In this document: piece by piece, positions 35,748 through 48,349 of the stretch
How positions within the stretch are numbered: position 1 is the first letter of the stretch
Layout of the letters: the number at the start of each line of letters is the position of its first letter
Source of the DNA: Hemibagrus wyckioides
Taxonomy: Eukaryota > Chordata > Actinopteri > Siluriformes > Bagridae
Length of the DNA: 64,000 nt
Reading direction: 5' to 3'
Assembly (NCBI RefSeq): GCF_019097595.1
Contig: NC_080720.1
Location: 21,314,352-21,378,351 of the forward strand
Translations under genes and position numbers: made by a program
The notes under the pieces: model-generated
Seen by the model: only the letters and a program-made list of their open reading frames with translations
Databases searched by the model: none
Told to the model about the DNA's origin: nothing

Positions 35748-37956
35748 CCCTACCAAATAAAATCAGTGACTGGTTAAAATGGCCACAAAAACGTGATCAA
35801 GTGTTATTCAGCTGTTAAACAAAAGTTTTATTAAATCAAAATGAACTCATTGTGAAGTGAAATAACGTCCTAAATTAGAACTAAGGATGAACACTGAAGC
35901 ATGAAAACAATGATGTAAATTGCTCAACAATCTGGATGAATTATGGCAAGTTGCCCTCCACATCACCAGTATGGCAGTTTCACAGTATCACAGCAATAGA
36001 GATATTGCTCAGTTTGTACTGCACATTAAACAGAATCCATTAACAACCCACTGATGGACTTTTTTTTTTTAAACTAACTACACAATGACTACTGTATTCA
36101 GTATATTATGCATTTTTCTCTGAAATGCAGTACATGTATATCTACCACATCTACACAACAAACATACTTTCATACTTTTGACATAATGTATGGTCAAATT
36201 CAATCAAACCAGGTCTTAAGTCAACATGTCGACTGTTTGATCCAAGCGTAAATGGTAGTGAAGACACCAATTATGTCAAAGATGATCACTGTAAATTACT
36301 GAACTAGTATTTAAATCTTTTTAGTCCAATGCTGTGTTTTATATATTTGGTAAAAATGTCTTCAATTTTTTATAATAAATAGTAAAGGCTTGATTGAATT
36401 TGGCATTTGAACCTCATTAAGAAAATAGAAAATACATGTAACGACAAAGTTTTAGGCGTACAGAACAGATTCATTACAAAACATCAATATCAGCAAAGAC
36501 ACATGCACATATTTCTTTTTATTAAGCAATCGGCTCTTCTGAGAGACATCTAGCCTCTTTGAAAGTTAGACATACAGTAAGTTAATGGCACATGAACTGG
36601 GCGTCATGTACAAAAGTTCTATTAACACTGATTTTCCTTTGTGGGTATTTTAATAAATGCTAATCACCAAATTACCAAGCATGTTCATGGCACACCTACA
36701 TTTAGTGAGTTCCATAAAAGGAAAAGCTCAGAGATCTGAAAATGCTGACCAATTGGCAAATGAGTGCCCTCAAAGTACGGTGTGTGCTAAATCAATCTTC
36801 CAGTAATGCAGCTCTGCCACCACAGTGTGTTGCCTACCTTAGACATACTCTATACACTAAATCTTCCTCTTTTTATACCATGCCATTTTATTTGTCCTAA
36901 ATCTAATTTCTTTTTTTGTCTTCATTTTTGGATTTGTTGTCAGATTGCTTTCTTTCACCATCATCATGAAATTTCCTGTGTGAACTTGAAATAAAAAAAC
37001 CCATATATCACCAATAAATAAAACTCATAAACCTACACTGATCATATTATTTGAAACCGAACGATTTTGGTTTACATTACTAAGTCAATTTATAGGCATA
37101 ACTGAATCTAACTGGATTTGAATGAATATCACATTTGTTTGTAAAAATTTATGAATAAATTCATCTGAAAAATGAGGCCTGATAAGAGTAAATGCCACAA
37201 AGACAGAAAAAGGCATCAACATGAACAGAGTAAAAGGCATTTGTACAGCAGGATATAACACAGAATACTGGCACTTAACAGCGCAGTATTAAGGATTGTT
37301 CACATTTACACATTAAAAGACATCAAATGATTAAATAAGAGTCATTACCACACGTCACTGTAACCCCTGTTATTATTTCTATAGCAGTTTTGCGTTTGAC
37401 ACACCAGTAAGAACACTATATGTTTGTGTTTTGAGTCACTAGGCAGGAAAAAGGTGGTTTATTCTCAAACATTAGCAGGAAAGATAAACGGCAACGAAAG
37501 GTCACTTTCGATTAAATAATAGAACTTACAGTCAGACACAAGTTACATTAACTTAATGGGAAAATCTTCAACAAGTTTTTAGCAAAATACTAACATAATG
37601 AGAGGAAAATCTTATGCAGTTATGCATGTGAACTGCATCATCTTCCTTTCCAATTCATTTTTTTGCAGCGATTTATTTATGAGGCTACTTTGCCCCTATA
37701 TCCAATTAAATGTGAACAATGCTTCTAATTGTATTTTGTGAAAGTGAACGAATGCTCCATGTGAAATATAATGCCTTTGACATTTTTGGGTTTGTAAGTA
37801 GAGTTGAACAATTAAAACAACATACAAACAGGGAAGGATATGCACAACGAAATGTGTATGAGTAAATGGCTCTCAACAAGATAGGTTCACTTGATCAGTG
37901 ATTTTTCAATATGTCTTCCTTTCTACAATGCGTGTCTGCCTTGGTGTACATCCATG
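35561..37956 (-). other. probable CAMKV 3' UTR
   Basis: No open frame of interest follows the CAMKV stop. A candidate AATAAA (minus strand) at 35561-35566 would give a 2.4-kb 3' UTR, a length common for brain transcripts. An ATA/AAT microsatellite (35691-35746) lies inside. Other AATAAA-like words occur closer to the stop, so the end is uncertain. Confidence 0.35.
35691..35746. repeat. AAT trinucleotide microsatellite
   Basis: About 18 uninterrupted AAT units. Confidence 0.95.
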
Positions 37957-38220
37957 TTAGCCATTCTGCTCTTCTCTGGTCTCCACACTCAGCTGCAGAG
38001 GAGCAGGAATCTCTCCATTACACCGTGCTGGAGCTTCTTCTCTTATTTCCTGAAGCTCAACGGTGCTGCGGGGAGGTTCAGGGGTTGCATCCATAGCAAC
38101 CGGCATGCTGCTCGGAGTCACGGATCCTGCCGATGCTCCTAGAGCTGGACTCGAAGCCCCAGAGTCACTCTGCTCTGGAGCTCGGAGCCTCTTCATTAAA
38201 GTGGTCACACGGACTGCTTT
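37957..38220 (-). CDS. camkv: CAMKV last exon: calmodulin helix and short tail
   Basis: The exon starts at acceptor TAATGCAG above 38220 and ends in a stop at 37957. It encodes KAVRVTTLMKRLRAPEQS, nearly identical to mammals, then a divergent Ser/Pro/Glu-rich tail of about 70 residues with a single SVTPSSMP unit. Human CAMKV instead carries many TPATDGS repeats there. The missing repeats explain most of the 100-residue length difference. Confidence 0.92.
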   Translation of the reverse strand, partial: KAVRVTTLMKRLRAPEQSDSGASSPALGASAGSVTPSSMPVAMDATPEPPRSTVELQEIREEAPARCNGEIPAPLQLSVETREEQNG

Positions 38221-41200
38221 CTGCATTACAGAAAATAAGACATACTGAACTGTGAGCTAAATGTGGAAAAAATGAGAGGAAATTATCCAAGGATTTTTGA
38301 ATGAAAATGATAGTTTTACCTTCCATTTTGCTTTAGCAAAGTTCTTTTCAATCTGAGCACACACCCCATCTTTAATATTCTTGTCAGAAGCGGCATTCCC
38401 AGATATCCTAAATAAGGAAAGACGAATGCATTTCCTCATGAACTGCAGTAATGGTGCATAATTCAAACTCCATCAGATAACTAATGAGGGTTCTTACCAC
38501 TCATGGCTGATTGCCTCCTGTGCAGTCAGTCTTTGGTCTTGATCCACTTCCATTAAAGATGCAACTAGACTTTTGGCTAGAAGGCAGAAACATATTTTTA
38601 TTGTAACAGTACTGAGGGGACAAAGCAAAAACTTAATCTGTAGTTTTAAACTTTGACTTTATGGAAAGTAATGTCATGAGAATGATCCAGTAATATACAC
38701 ATGAATATGGAAGTCTTTTTGAGATCTATTAAAAATACCTAATTATAAACAGGATTGCTAACTTATTATCAAAGCAGTGACAGTTGTGGTCTCATATACT
38801 GCAAATCCTCACTGATATTATTACTTTAGACTATTTAAACATGTGTTTTCTTAGCCTGGAAGAATAATGAACTATTCCTAATGAGAAATACAGATACATC
38901 CATTGGCCATATGAGGTTATTTTATTGTAATAGAACTAATAAGACAAGGCCAACTCTTTAGTTAGGATAAGCCAAAAATTCATGGAAAGTAAACTTTTGC
39001 TCATCCAAAAACCATGGCGTGTCCCCTTACCAGAATCTGAGATATCATCCCAGTAGGGTGAGTCAAACTCATAGTCTCCCGACAGAATTTTCCGGAACAT
39101 GTTCTTGTCATGGCTGTCATCGTCGTCATCATCCCCCTCGTCATAAAAAGGAGGGTTTCCTGACAGTCTGGTAAACATAAACGTTCTCAGTACATTGACT
39201 TCATTGCCTCGTCATCTAAAACTTACTGGAAAAGTATAGTTAAGCAACATCACATCTGCAACATTACATGAGCAAGTTTTCACTGCAGTTATACTGAAAA
39301 CCAAGAGCTTGTGCCATAGCTAATGACAGCTGTTCAGTATAACCTCATGATGATAAGTGTGATATTGCGATATTCTTTATAAAAACAGTTCTATAAACAA
39401 GAAATTAATATTGAGTAATTGACATTTTAAACACAATATGTCCAAAAGCCTAGTATTTTTGCTCTGCTAGCATAAATAGATCTTGAAGAAGCCAGAATCA
39501 TTTTATACCATGCCGGCTAGCTAAAATTGATTTGTACATTCCTGTTAAAGGTGTTTCCGATAAAATTGGCATCCCTTAACAAGCTTTCATATTTTAAGAT
39601 GAAAGTTATATTCCTGAAAAATATAATTTGCCATGTATTCTCATGATGTCACTAAAACTACTTGGGTAACGGTTTCTAACAAGGAAGTGGAATTTTGTGT
39701 AGAGAACACAGACATACACACAGTGAAACTTTCCCATGCTGATAAAGGAAATATACTATAAACCCTCTTGGGACACCATTTGACCAGTCAAAGTAATGAA
39801 CTGGAACTAATTGTTGTATAAATTTCAAAAGATTTCAATTACAGCAAAAGAATACACAATAAAAAGATTTGATGGAACAGAACAAATAAGAGATGTAGTG
39901 GCATATACTCACAGCACATCTTGACAGTGAACTCCTTGGATGATGAAAAGTGACCAACAAACAACATGCTCTGAGAACCTCCACTGATTGCTGTGAATGT
40001 CTTAGAACAGATCTCCTTACAGATCTTACAGATATTCATGAGAATGGTCCAGAAACATAAACATGAAGTCTGGAAGTCAATTATCGGTATCTTCTATTCA
40101 GAAATAGGAGGCTATTTATACTTATTTTTAACAGAACAACCTTGTGGTTTTATATACTGTAAATCCTTACCAATATATTGTTAACTCTTTTTACCAGAGG
40201 CAAAAAAAAAGTAATTTGTGCCTGTTTTGGTGGTGTCCATGTTCAGCATTGAATGTCTTTGCCATGACACACTCCACACTGGTGATTAATGGCCCATATA
40301 GAATTTGACATGGAGAGCTTAAAGAATTTGGAGATTTCATAAGTATTTCTGTTTTGACCTAGCCTATAGGGGCAATATATTCAAAATAAAAAAAAGTTCC
40401 AATTTTTTTTCCAGTCAAATGTTTATATGTTCAAAGTAAATGTTGATATCAAATCATTTCTGCTTTCTGAGATGCCCCAAGTGCTTGTTCTTGATCTAAA
40501 ATTTGAAGGTGATATCTTCGACCACTAAAATTCTGTGGAAGATTATCCAAACAGAGGGAAAAAACATCTCACACTGAAAGCGTCCTGACTAATTTTATAT
40601 CAGTCTTATGGTAATAAAATAAATCATTTTTTACACTGATTAAAAATGTTTGATTAGCCAATTTCCATTACACATTCTATCAAGTATGGATTGCCAGTGT
40701 GCTGGTAAAAAGGGTTAAGCATGTGCTATCTTAGCCTGGAGAAGAAGACTGAATTATTCTTAATGACACTCAGACAATTCCAGACACACACAATGGCAGA
40801 ATGAGACATTATACACACAGACCACTTAAATAAAATAAACAAACTTGTGGGTGCTGTTAGAAAAACACACAGAGAAACTGATTCTCACTGACAGGATGTA
40901 CATGACCACTCCGATGGCCCAGCAATCCACGGGTCTGCCGTACCGCTGTCTGCCGACTACCTCTGGAGCTGAACAAATCAAACACATTACACATTAATGA
41001 GCAACCATCTCTATATGGATCATTGATTGCATATGTAATTGCACGTCTGAAAATATAAGCATATTAATACTACATAAAATGCACGCATGTTCAACATGTT
41101 TGAACTGTTTATGTCAGATGACAGATCTAATGATAGTTAAAATGCAAAACAACATTTAACAACGTTGTGAGAAAACCGTTGCGCAAGAGAAAAGACTGAA

Positions 41201-41250
41201 AACACCATAATGTAAAAATGTAATGTAGGCATATGTCTAGCAGCCTTCTC

Positions 41251-41303
<53 letters not shown>

Positions 41304-43864
41304 TAATAGTTTGTACCAAGGTATTCAGGAGTCCCACAAGGCTCTTTAATGAGTCCATTCTCCAGTTTGGCCAGGTGAAAATCGCTTATGACGATTTTGG
41401 AGTGCTTCAGACGATTGTAGTAAACAAGGTTTTCCAACTAAAAGGAAGAATAAATGTCAGAGACTATGAACTACATTGTATACAGCGATATCTTTTCTCT
41501 ACTTCCAGGACATCTATTTGATTTGAAATGATCTAAAACAATATTCTTATGTAAAAAATGCTTTTAAATAATAAGGAACTGAGTTGAATGTCGAACACAA
41601 TACATTCATCCACTATATGCCCCAGTCTTGCTCATGTAATACCGCTTGTAGCCATGTGATGGGAGTAAAGCAGCATGTTACCTTCAGGTTGCGGTGCACA
41701 ATGCGGAGAGAGTGAAGATAAGCCACAGCTTCGAGCACTTGTCTGATAACATTGCTAGTGTCACGTTCCGAGTAGTAGCCCTGGTCTAAGATCCAGTCGA
41801 ACACCTCCCTGCCTGTGGCGCTAGAGCAGATGAAGAGAAATTGCACCTTTTAAGAAATCGCTTTAATATCGACCTAATAGTCTGACACAAAAAGTGAGAA
41901 TGCTTATCAAAACATGATCTTGTGAAAGGAAACTCTTGTGAAACTCTTGTGTGCCAACAAATCGTGACAGACAATTATGTAAAAAAAGAAAAACTTTTTC
42001 GTTTACGCTTTGACTTGGAAAAATGAGTTCTACTTCACCAGTACTATCAACTGGATCCCTTTTTTGTTTGTGTGCACATGCATGCCCAGACACATGATGT
42101 AATATCTGATATAAATACTACTGTCACCCGGCTATCATTTCCGTTTCTGCATCTTGCCTCATGCACCTGTCGGAATTCATGTGTACCTCTGTGACTATAA
42201 ATTTGTGACTATGGTTAGAGCAACAGGTAACCTGTCCTCTAAACCTGGCTACAGGCTGATCTCCTTTCATCATCATGGCTGTGGTGAGTGTATTTCCTAC
42301 TTCTTGGAGTTATTCAAAACTAGCTTGAGTTGGGTTCTGTTATTAGCATGCTAGCCAAATCACCTATTTCTCTGGTGCTGTCCTAAAGTTACAAGCTGTG
42401 TATACCTGGTGCACAACAGACCTTATAGTCCTTCACTGGCAGTGACTTTCTTTAAACCCTATAAAATGTTTATATCTATGGGGAACAATTAGCCTGTGAA
42501 TATGTGGCACTAGCATTGCTGAGTGGTCCTCTCTTGCCACATCGCACTTTCCACCACTGAACTTCAGATTGTACTAACACCAGTTTCCCTTCATTCCCCT
42601 TCTATATCTCTCCACAGACTAGTGCCCTTCCTTAGCAGTTCATTTGCCTTCAGAGTCTCCTAACTAGCAGGCCTGTGGCAAAACCTCCCTTTCTTTTTGA
42701 CCATTTTCTTCTATCCCATTACTTTGCTCTGTTAGAACAATGAAAACAAAGTAAGCTGCCTTTTTCTTTACTATATCCATGATGCATGACATCAGTTAAT
42801 GATCAATACTAGAAGTTAGAAAGCATGAAAAATGCTAGTTACATACTGTATGCAACTGTGGTTCTGTGAACACCAGATGGTTCTATAAACATGGTCATGG
42901 ATCCCTGTTATTTGAAACCATCAGAACTTGGTGAGAAGGATACAGAGAGATTATATATCATATGACAGCGGTATATCAAATACCACCTCGTACAGACACT
43001 TGATAACTTTGTTGAAGGTCTCAGCAAGCAAGCCAACCTTGTTGGTATTCAGAGAACCATCCAGTCAGCCTTTATACACTGCCCTGGTGGTTACATACAT
43101 TATGTACATTAGAAATAATTCACCTACCTTAATAGATACAGAGCCATAGTTAATAAAATAATTGCAGAGCTCATTATATAAGACACTATAATGTTCATAA
43201 TATTTCACATAACATTATTTTTTATCAAATCAATCATAAATGAACACACACACACACACACACACTTCACTTCAATGGCACTTACAGTTCCAGGAAGAGG
43301 AAGTACTCTTTTCTCGTCTCAAAGACATCGACCAGCTGGAGGATGTTATGATGCTTCACCCTGTGAGGATAAGTGAGAACCAGACAGCTTGTGACTGTGA
43401 GACAGGAAGTAGAAGCAAAAGTTCTACAAAGGGGCATTCACTTGAAAAAAAAAAAAGAATGTAACTCCCAGTGTGGCTATTTACACATTATTTTACACAT
43501 TCCCAGTAACTCACACCAACAACTTACATCTTCAAGATAAGTATCTCATTCTTTGCAGCCTTTCGCACTTTCCTCCCATCTTTCTTTAGGAATTTCTTGC
43601 AGGTGTACATTTTCTGTGTGTTCCTCTCTTTTGCTCGAAAAATCTCACAAAACTCCTCCCTGTATTTTTTTTTTGTAGAGAGCAAAAACTTATATATGAA
43701 ACATGGCAATATGGTAACAAATTTATGGTAAAAACATATATAAGAGTGCAGAGGTTGAGATATGCTTACGATCTGACCATCTGCCCCAGGTCATATTTGT
43801 CAGTGACCTCGCCAGGACTGTTATAATCCTTCTTCTCTCCAAAAATTAAACAGCCAAACGGCAT
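37957..43864 (-). CDS. camkv: CAMKV, CaM kinase-like vesicle-associated pseudokinase
   Basis: A calmodulin-binding, vesicle-associated pseudokinase of neurons, needed in mammals for dendritic-spine maintenance. The 10 coding exons, first to last, are: 43770-43864, 43528-43659, 43286-43360, 41682-41820, 41317-41437, 40893-40968, 39031-39167, 38498-38576, 38320-38407, 37957-38220. All phases join, giving 401 residues (human about 501). The start MPFGCLIFGEKKDYN matches the family and sits in a good context (GCAGCCATGC). The kinase fold spans about 24-286. The ATP-site lysine region TCKKF is kept, but the catalytic loop is HRNLK (143-147) not HRDLK and the metal loop is DFH (166-168) not DFG, the CAMKV signature. 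APE is at 188-190. A basic calmodulin-binding helix (AKWKKAVRVTTLMKRLRAP) follows at about 311-329. The Ala/Thr/Pro tail is short. Confidence 0.96.
39168..40892 (-). other. CAMKV intron 6
   Basis: 1.7 kb with no exon, RNA gene or recognised repeat. Parts of 38700-38900 and 40030-40200 share words such as TCCAGTAATATACACATGAA versus TCCAGAAACATAAACATGAA and TGTGGTTTTATATACTGTAAATCC-like sequence, suggesting an old local duplication. Confidence 0.4.
41252..41302. repeat. AAT microsatellite next to a CAMKV splice donor
   Basis: About 16 AAT units on the plus strand. On the transcript strand the repeat begins about 14 nt after the GT donor of exon 41317-41437 (donor at 41315-41316). Confidence 0.95.
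41821..43285 (-). other. CAMKV intron 3
   Basis: 1.46 kb without exon or RNA gene. A CA tract (43243-43265) lies close to the 43286-43360 donor. Confidence 0.5.
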
Positions 43865-43877
43865 GGCTGCGTTGGGC

Positions 43878-44270
43878 CTCCAGACAGAAGATAAAAAATA
43901 GGTAAAATTTTCCTACAAAAACAAATATAAAAGTTTAGGATAAAGATTTTGCAATGGAAATACAGAAAATCTGAAAATCATGAAAGGGATGTGTCCAAAT
44001 ACATATAAGAATCTTAGAAAAAAATTGTTAGGAACAGTTATGGTTAAGGCTAAAAGGACAGTATTGGCAGTCTTAGGCTCTCTTATGATTTCATAAAAAT
44101 TCATTTTTTTCCTTCTTAAACATGCTGTCCAAAACATATAATGCAATATAATATCATGTCACAAATAAGCAACAGCAAGCCATAACATGCTTTTTCAGAA
44201 CATAGAAAAAAAGCAATATTCTTATGCAACTATATAGTAAAAGCTGACTCACTCTCTCTCTCTCTCTCTT

Positions 44271-44320
<50 letters not shown>

Positions 44321-45870
44321 GCACACACTACGACCGGTGCACAAATGAGTAGAAATGATCTTTTTCACAATGTTTTCTCTTGTACATGCTGATGGAACTG
44401 CTAATTGGAAAAGCAATCTGCAAAATATCCAATAATCCCATTACAGTGCCCAGGCTTTGTGTTTTTTTCATAGGGAAGTGAGTCAGCATTGTGACATTTT
44501 TCTTTATGCAAAAACCGAGCAAGATTAATGCACAGAGGATACTGTGAAAATTAGAGAAATTCAAATCTAATGTGCAAATGATAATTATGTCATGACAGTG
44601 AATATACATGTTAGAGTAGAGACTTGGAGGAGGATGTAGGAAGTCCAGGTATGCGTGTTATTTATTAACTAAGCAGACAAATCCAAATCATAAGGAAAAA
44701 TTAGAGTAGAGTTAAACAGTTATAGGTCAGACGATCAACAAACAGGATCTCCAAGGCATCGAGTGTAATGAACATAAACAAAGGCTTGGCAATGACTTGA
44801 TAACTGAGCAATTACTTCACCAGGCACATGAGGGTCTAAATACACACACATATCAGGAAGTGAACGGTTCAGGTGGGACATATTAGGGCAACAAGCAGTG
44901 AGAATACAGGGGTGAAGACAGGACATCAAAGCAAAATGCACACATGAAAACATAATACTGTGCTGTTCTGGGCTGCTATGCATGGTGCGTGGCAGGGGAA
45001 GATTTATGATAATATGTAGCATACAGCAAAGTATAGCTTAAAAGTCTCCATTTAGTTGAATAATACAACTCATAAGGTATTATAGTGCATAAAAAAATCA
45101 GGACTGGAAAAATATTGGTTCTTTTAACCTTCCTGCCACAAAATTACTGCATTGCAAAGAAATATTTATAATCAAATAATGAGTTAAGCAACTAAATGCA
45201 GCAAATTTCTTCAAAAGAACAATACATGGCAACACATGGCATGTAAATCAATGCAATTCTATTCCTAGGCATTTCTAGACACCACCCAAGTCAGCAATAT
45301 TTACCGTTACATGTGATGCAAATTCATTCTGTTTTTTACTTCTGCTGCTTGGCATTCACCTTTCCTGCAGGGCATTACTGCCTAAACCACTAAAGATCTA
45401 TCTAGAGGAGGCTTTTAAATGAAACAGGCAGTCTAAAGAAAGTCTAACTTATGTACATCAGACCTGCTGCACTTATTTATTTATTTTTTAGGCAATATAT
45501 TTATTTTTCTCTTGTGAATGAAAATGTTGCCAACCGTGAGAAAAGCAGCGCTGTCTCACATCCTCATTCGAAACCCTTTCTATATTCACAATGGTTTCCC
45601 ATTCATTGCCCAGCATAGTAAGGCAAGCACATGCCCTTGCCTTAAGGATTGGGGATTTGCTATACAGAGAAGGACCAACACAGTGCATACTCCATCTGTT
45701 TGTGAAGCATCTATGCTAGAAATGCTTTGGCACGACCTGCGGCTTGTGCATTCTGTTGCTTTGATGCTTGTCAAGAAAAGTTACTGCATAGCACAAGCGA
45801 CTATGTACTATGGGAATCTCCTTTTCTCTTGAATAGCTGAAATATCTAAAACATGGATTCTGATTATTAA
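43878..45870. other. upstream of CAMKV coding start; no gene seen
   Basis: Non-coding CAMKV 5' exons may lie here, but I cannot place them. A CT/AC compound microsatellite occupies 44249-44328. The frame at 45518-45832 shows no family. Confidence 0.4.
44249..44328. repeat. CT/AC compound microsatellite
   Basis: CT-rich run (44249-44280) passing directly into AC repeats (44281-44328). Confidence 0.95.
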
Positions 45871-45879
45871 GATGTTAGC

Positions 45880-46004
45880 TTACTGACTGTAAAGGTTGTG
45901 AGAATCCCAGGACTACCAAGCTTTTAGTGCTGGGCCCCTGAGCTAAAAATGTAAGTAGCTCTGGATAAGGGCTTTTGCCAAATGCCATAAATGTGAATGT
46001 AAAC
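45880..46004 (+). repeat. SINE-like tail
   Basis: It ends in AATGTAAGTAGCTCTGGATA, AGGGCTTTTGCCAAATGCCA and TAAATGTGAATGTAAA. This is the tail pattern of widespread fish SINE/LINE pairs. A related tail occurs at 55240-55306 and a reversed one at 60262-60440. Confidence 0.7.
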
Positions 46005-47264
46005 TAGAGCACATTTTACTGGTATGTTGAGCTATGTCCTGCTCTTTTAAACAAAGTACATGCCTCAATGTCAGTTCAGTCCCTGTAAAGGAAAAAGTTC
46101 AGACCTTGGCGGCTGCAGATGAAAAACAGGAGTCATGATTCAGATTTTCTTTACAGTATACAACTTGAAATGAAAAACTCAGCCACACCCCACAGACTGT
46201 GTATATAAATAAACTAATTTTAAAAAGAACCAAGTTAAAAAAAACAATGAATGGAAATAATTAGACATAATAGAAAGTAATGTGCAATATGTTACTTGTT
46301 ACATGTAGTAACAGAATGGAAATTGATAGATTTTTAATTCTCTGTGTGTTGATTTAGATGTTGCATTTGAAATTCCCACTTCGGGTATAAAATGGATTCT
46401 TCTTCCAGGCCAGTAAGGTGTTTGCACTAATATTGCTTGTGTGGAAGCTCTATATATGCACTGTATATTCTTTCTACTCCACCCCTTTCCCTTTTCTCAA
46501 CAGCAATGTAACACTTTCTGGACTTTATCACTAAATTGATACCTCTATAATTTAAACCGTTATCTGTCAGCCTGCACTATGATGCCTGGTTATGCACAGA
46601 GCTGGATAGACTGCTAAACCTTTATCCTATCAAACTGCCAATCAGCCACTAGCAATAATAAGCCATCCTCCCTTAGACTGCTCCTTTCTCTTTTATTTAG
46701 TTGACATGGATTTACAGCATGTAAACTGCCACTGCATGGAAAGGGTCTGGACATCTGAAATTTGAAATCGTGTTGTGTTTTTATTAGCATTATGTGTCTC
46801 CTGTCCTAGCATGCTTATTGATTCTGTCAGTCAAACTTAAATATCTCTGCTAGACCGGTAGAAACAGATAACTGAAATCCACCTCAGATAGTAGATCAGG
46901 TGTTAATGCTCTACATGCACAGAAGCAAGTTAACATTTAATATCACTTAGATTTAAGGGGCATGGTGTCTTCTAAATAGTTTTGTCTTTTAATAATTATG
47001 CGTTTTTCAGTTATACATAGCTATCTAAGCAACTATTAACTAGCCTGTATCATGGATAGCATGGTAACCAGTGTTAGCTAAATAAATACAGCAATGCTAG
47101 ATAGTTGCCTTGCTAAAGAAAGGCATGTGTGATTAAAATAAAGTTCTGGTGTGTGGTTCTGTTTTTCTGATGTCAGCGTTTGCTCAGTAGTCCAAACTTT
47201 AAGCACACGTTCAAAATAGTAGGACACAACAAGCCAGGTAGCGAGTTGACAGTCCAAGAGTATG

Positions 47265-47302
<38 letters not shown>

Positions 47303-48110
47303 CGCATCGATGAGTCAGTCATGACAGTACCGCTGTAAACAACACTCTCAATCCCTAATAAAGCACAAGTTGCTACACAACAGGGAATTTGATCAGTGTG
47401 AGCTGAGATGAGATCTGAAGCATCTGCTATTTCTATTGTATACTGGATTATGATTTATTGGTTTGCTTGTACTGTACTTGCATTGAAATTGTGACAGTCC
47501 TAGAAAAAAAAAGTCATGGCTGTTTATAAATGCTTTCAGGTTCGGAAACGCATTGTTTGTCACCAGTGGAGGAGCTTGGAGAAAGTAACATGAATACTCT
47601 TTAACAAATGGTATGACTCTACATACCTACTGTTTAGGGCTGAATGGGAAACAGCACAAGGCTTCAATTACTGCATACTTATTAAATAAGTAACTCATGG
47701 ACTTCATATGGTGTTCATTTTTATGAGACATAAGAAGCTGAGGGGTAAGAGTGAGATATTATGCTTGTTCCAATGGGATCAAATAAGCTTGAATAGATGC
47801 ATAGGTGGACAAATGAAATAAAAATAAAAACTGTAATTGAGTAGTGTATATATATGCATATGTAAGTATACATTAAAATATTTCTGAACTCTTGTTTATA
47901 CGTATTAAATTAGGTATCTAAATACAGTATGCTTACCTCTCTTGTTAATTATTTTCGTTTGATATGGAAGTAAAGGTATTTCTTACAGCCATAATTATTA
48001 TTAGGTTTTTTTGTTTGTTTGTTTGTTTTTATTACTATAATATCTATTATGCATTTGGTATGGTATCATACTGTCACTTGGTCTGTATGCTGTTGTATTC
48101 GGATGTTTAG
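46005..48110. other. no gene seen
   Basis: AT-rich unique-looking sequence with a TG run at 47269-47300 and a TTTG run at 48010-48030. Confidence 0.5.
47269..47300. repeat. TG microsatellite
   Basis: About 16 TG units. Confidence 0.95.
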
Positions 48111-48119
48111 TGCAACAAT

Positions 48120-48346
48120 TAGTCTGTAACCCTAATGCCCAGTTCCTCCACATGGGATTTGGGACAAATGACACTCAGCTCTTTACACTTGCCTATTTTT
48201 CCTCCTTCCAGCACATCATCTTTGAAAACTGTTTACTTGCTGCCTAATATATCCCACCCCTTGAAAGATTCCACTGTAATGATAATAATAACTGAATAAT
48301 CAGTGTTATTCACCTTTTAACGTTACAGCAGATCGGTGTATATATA
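48120..48346 (+). mobile_element. Tc1-like 3' end remnant
   Basis: ACTTGCTGCCTAATATATCC, CACCCCTTGAAAGATTCCAC and GTTATTCACCTTTTAACGTT lead to an end like GCAGATCGGTGTATA. The same order is found at the right end of the element at 54255-54815, and it resembles fish Tc1-like element ends. Confidence 0.6.
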
Positions 48347-48349
48347 AAT

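Noticed and set aside
45518..45832. 104-codon plus frame
   Set aside because: No recognisable family. The minus strand is equally open, and there are no flanking exons.
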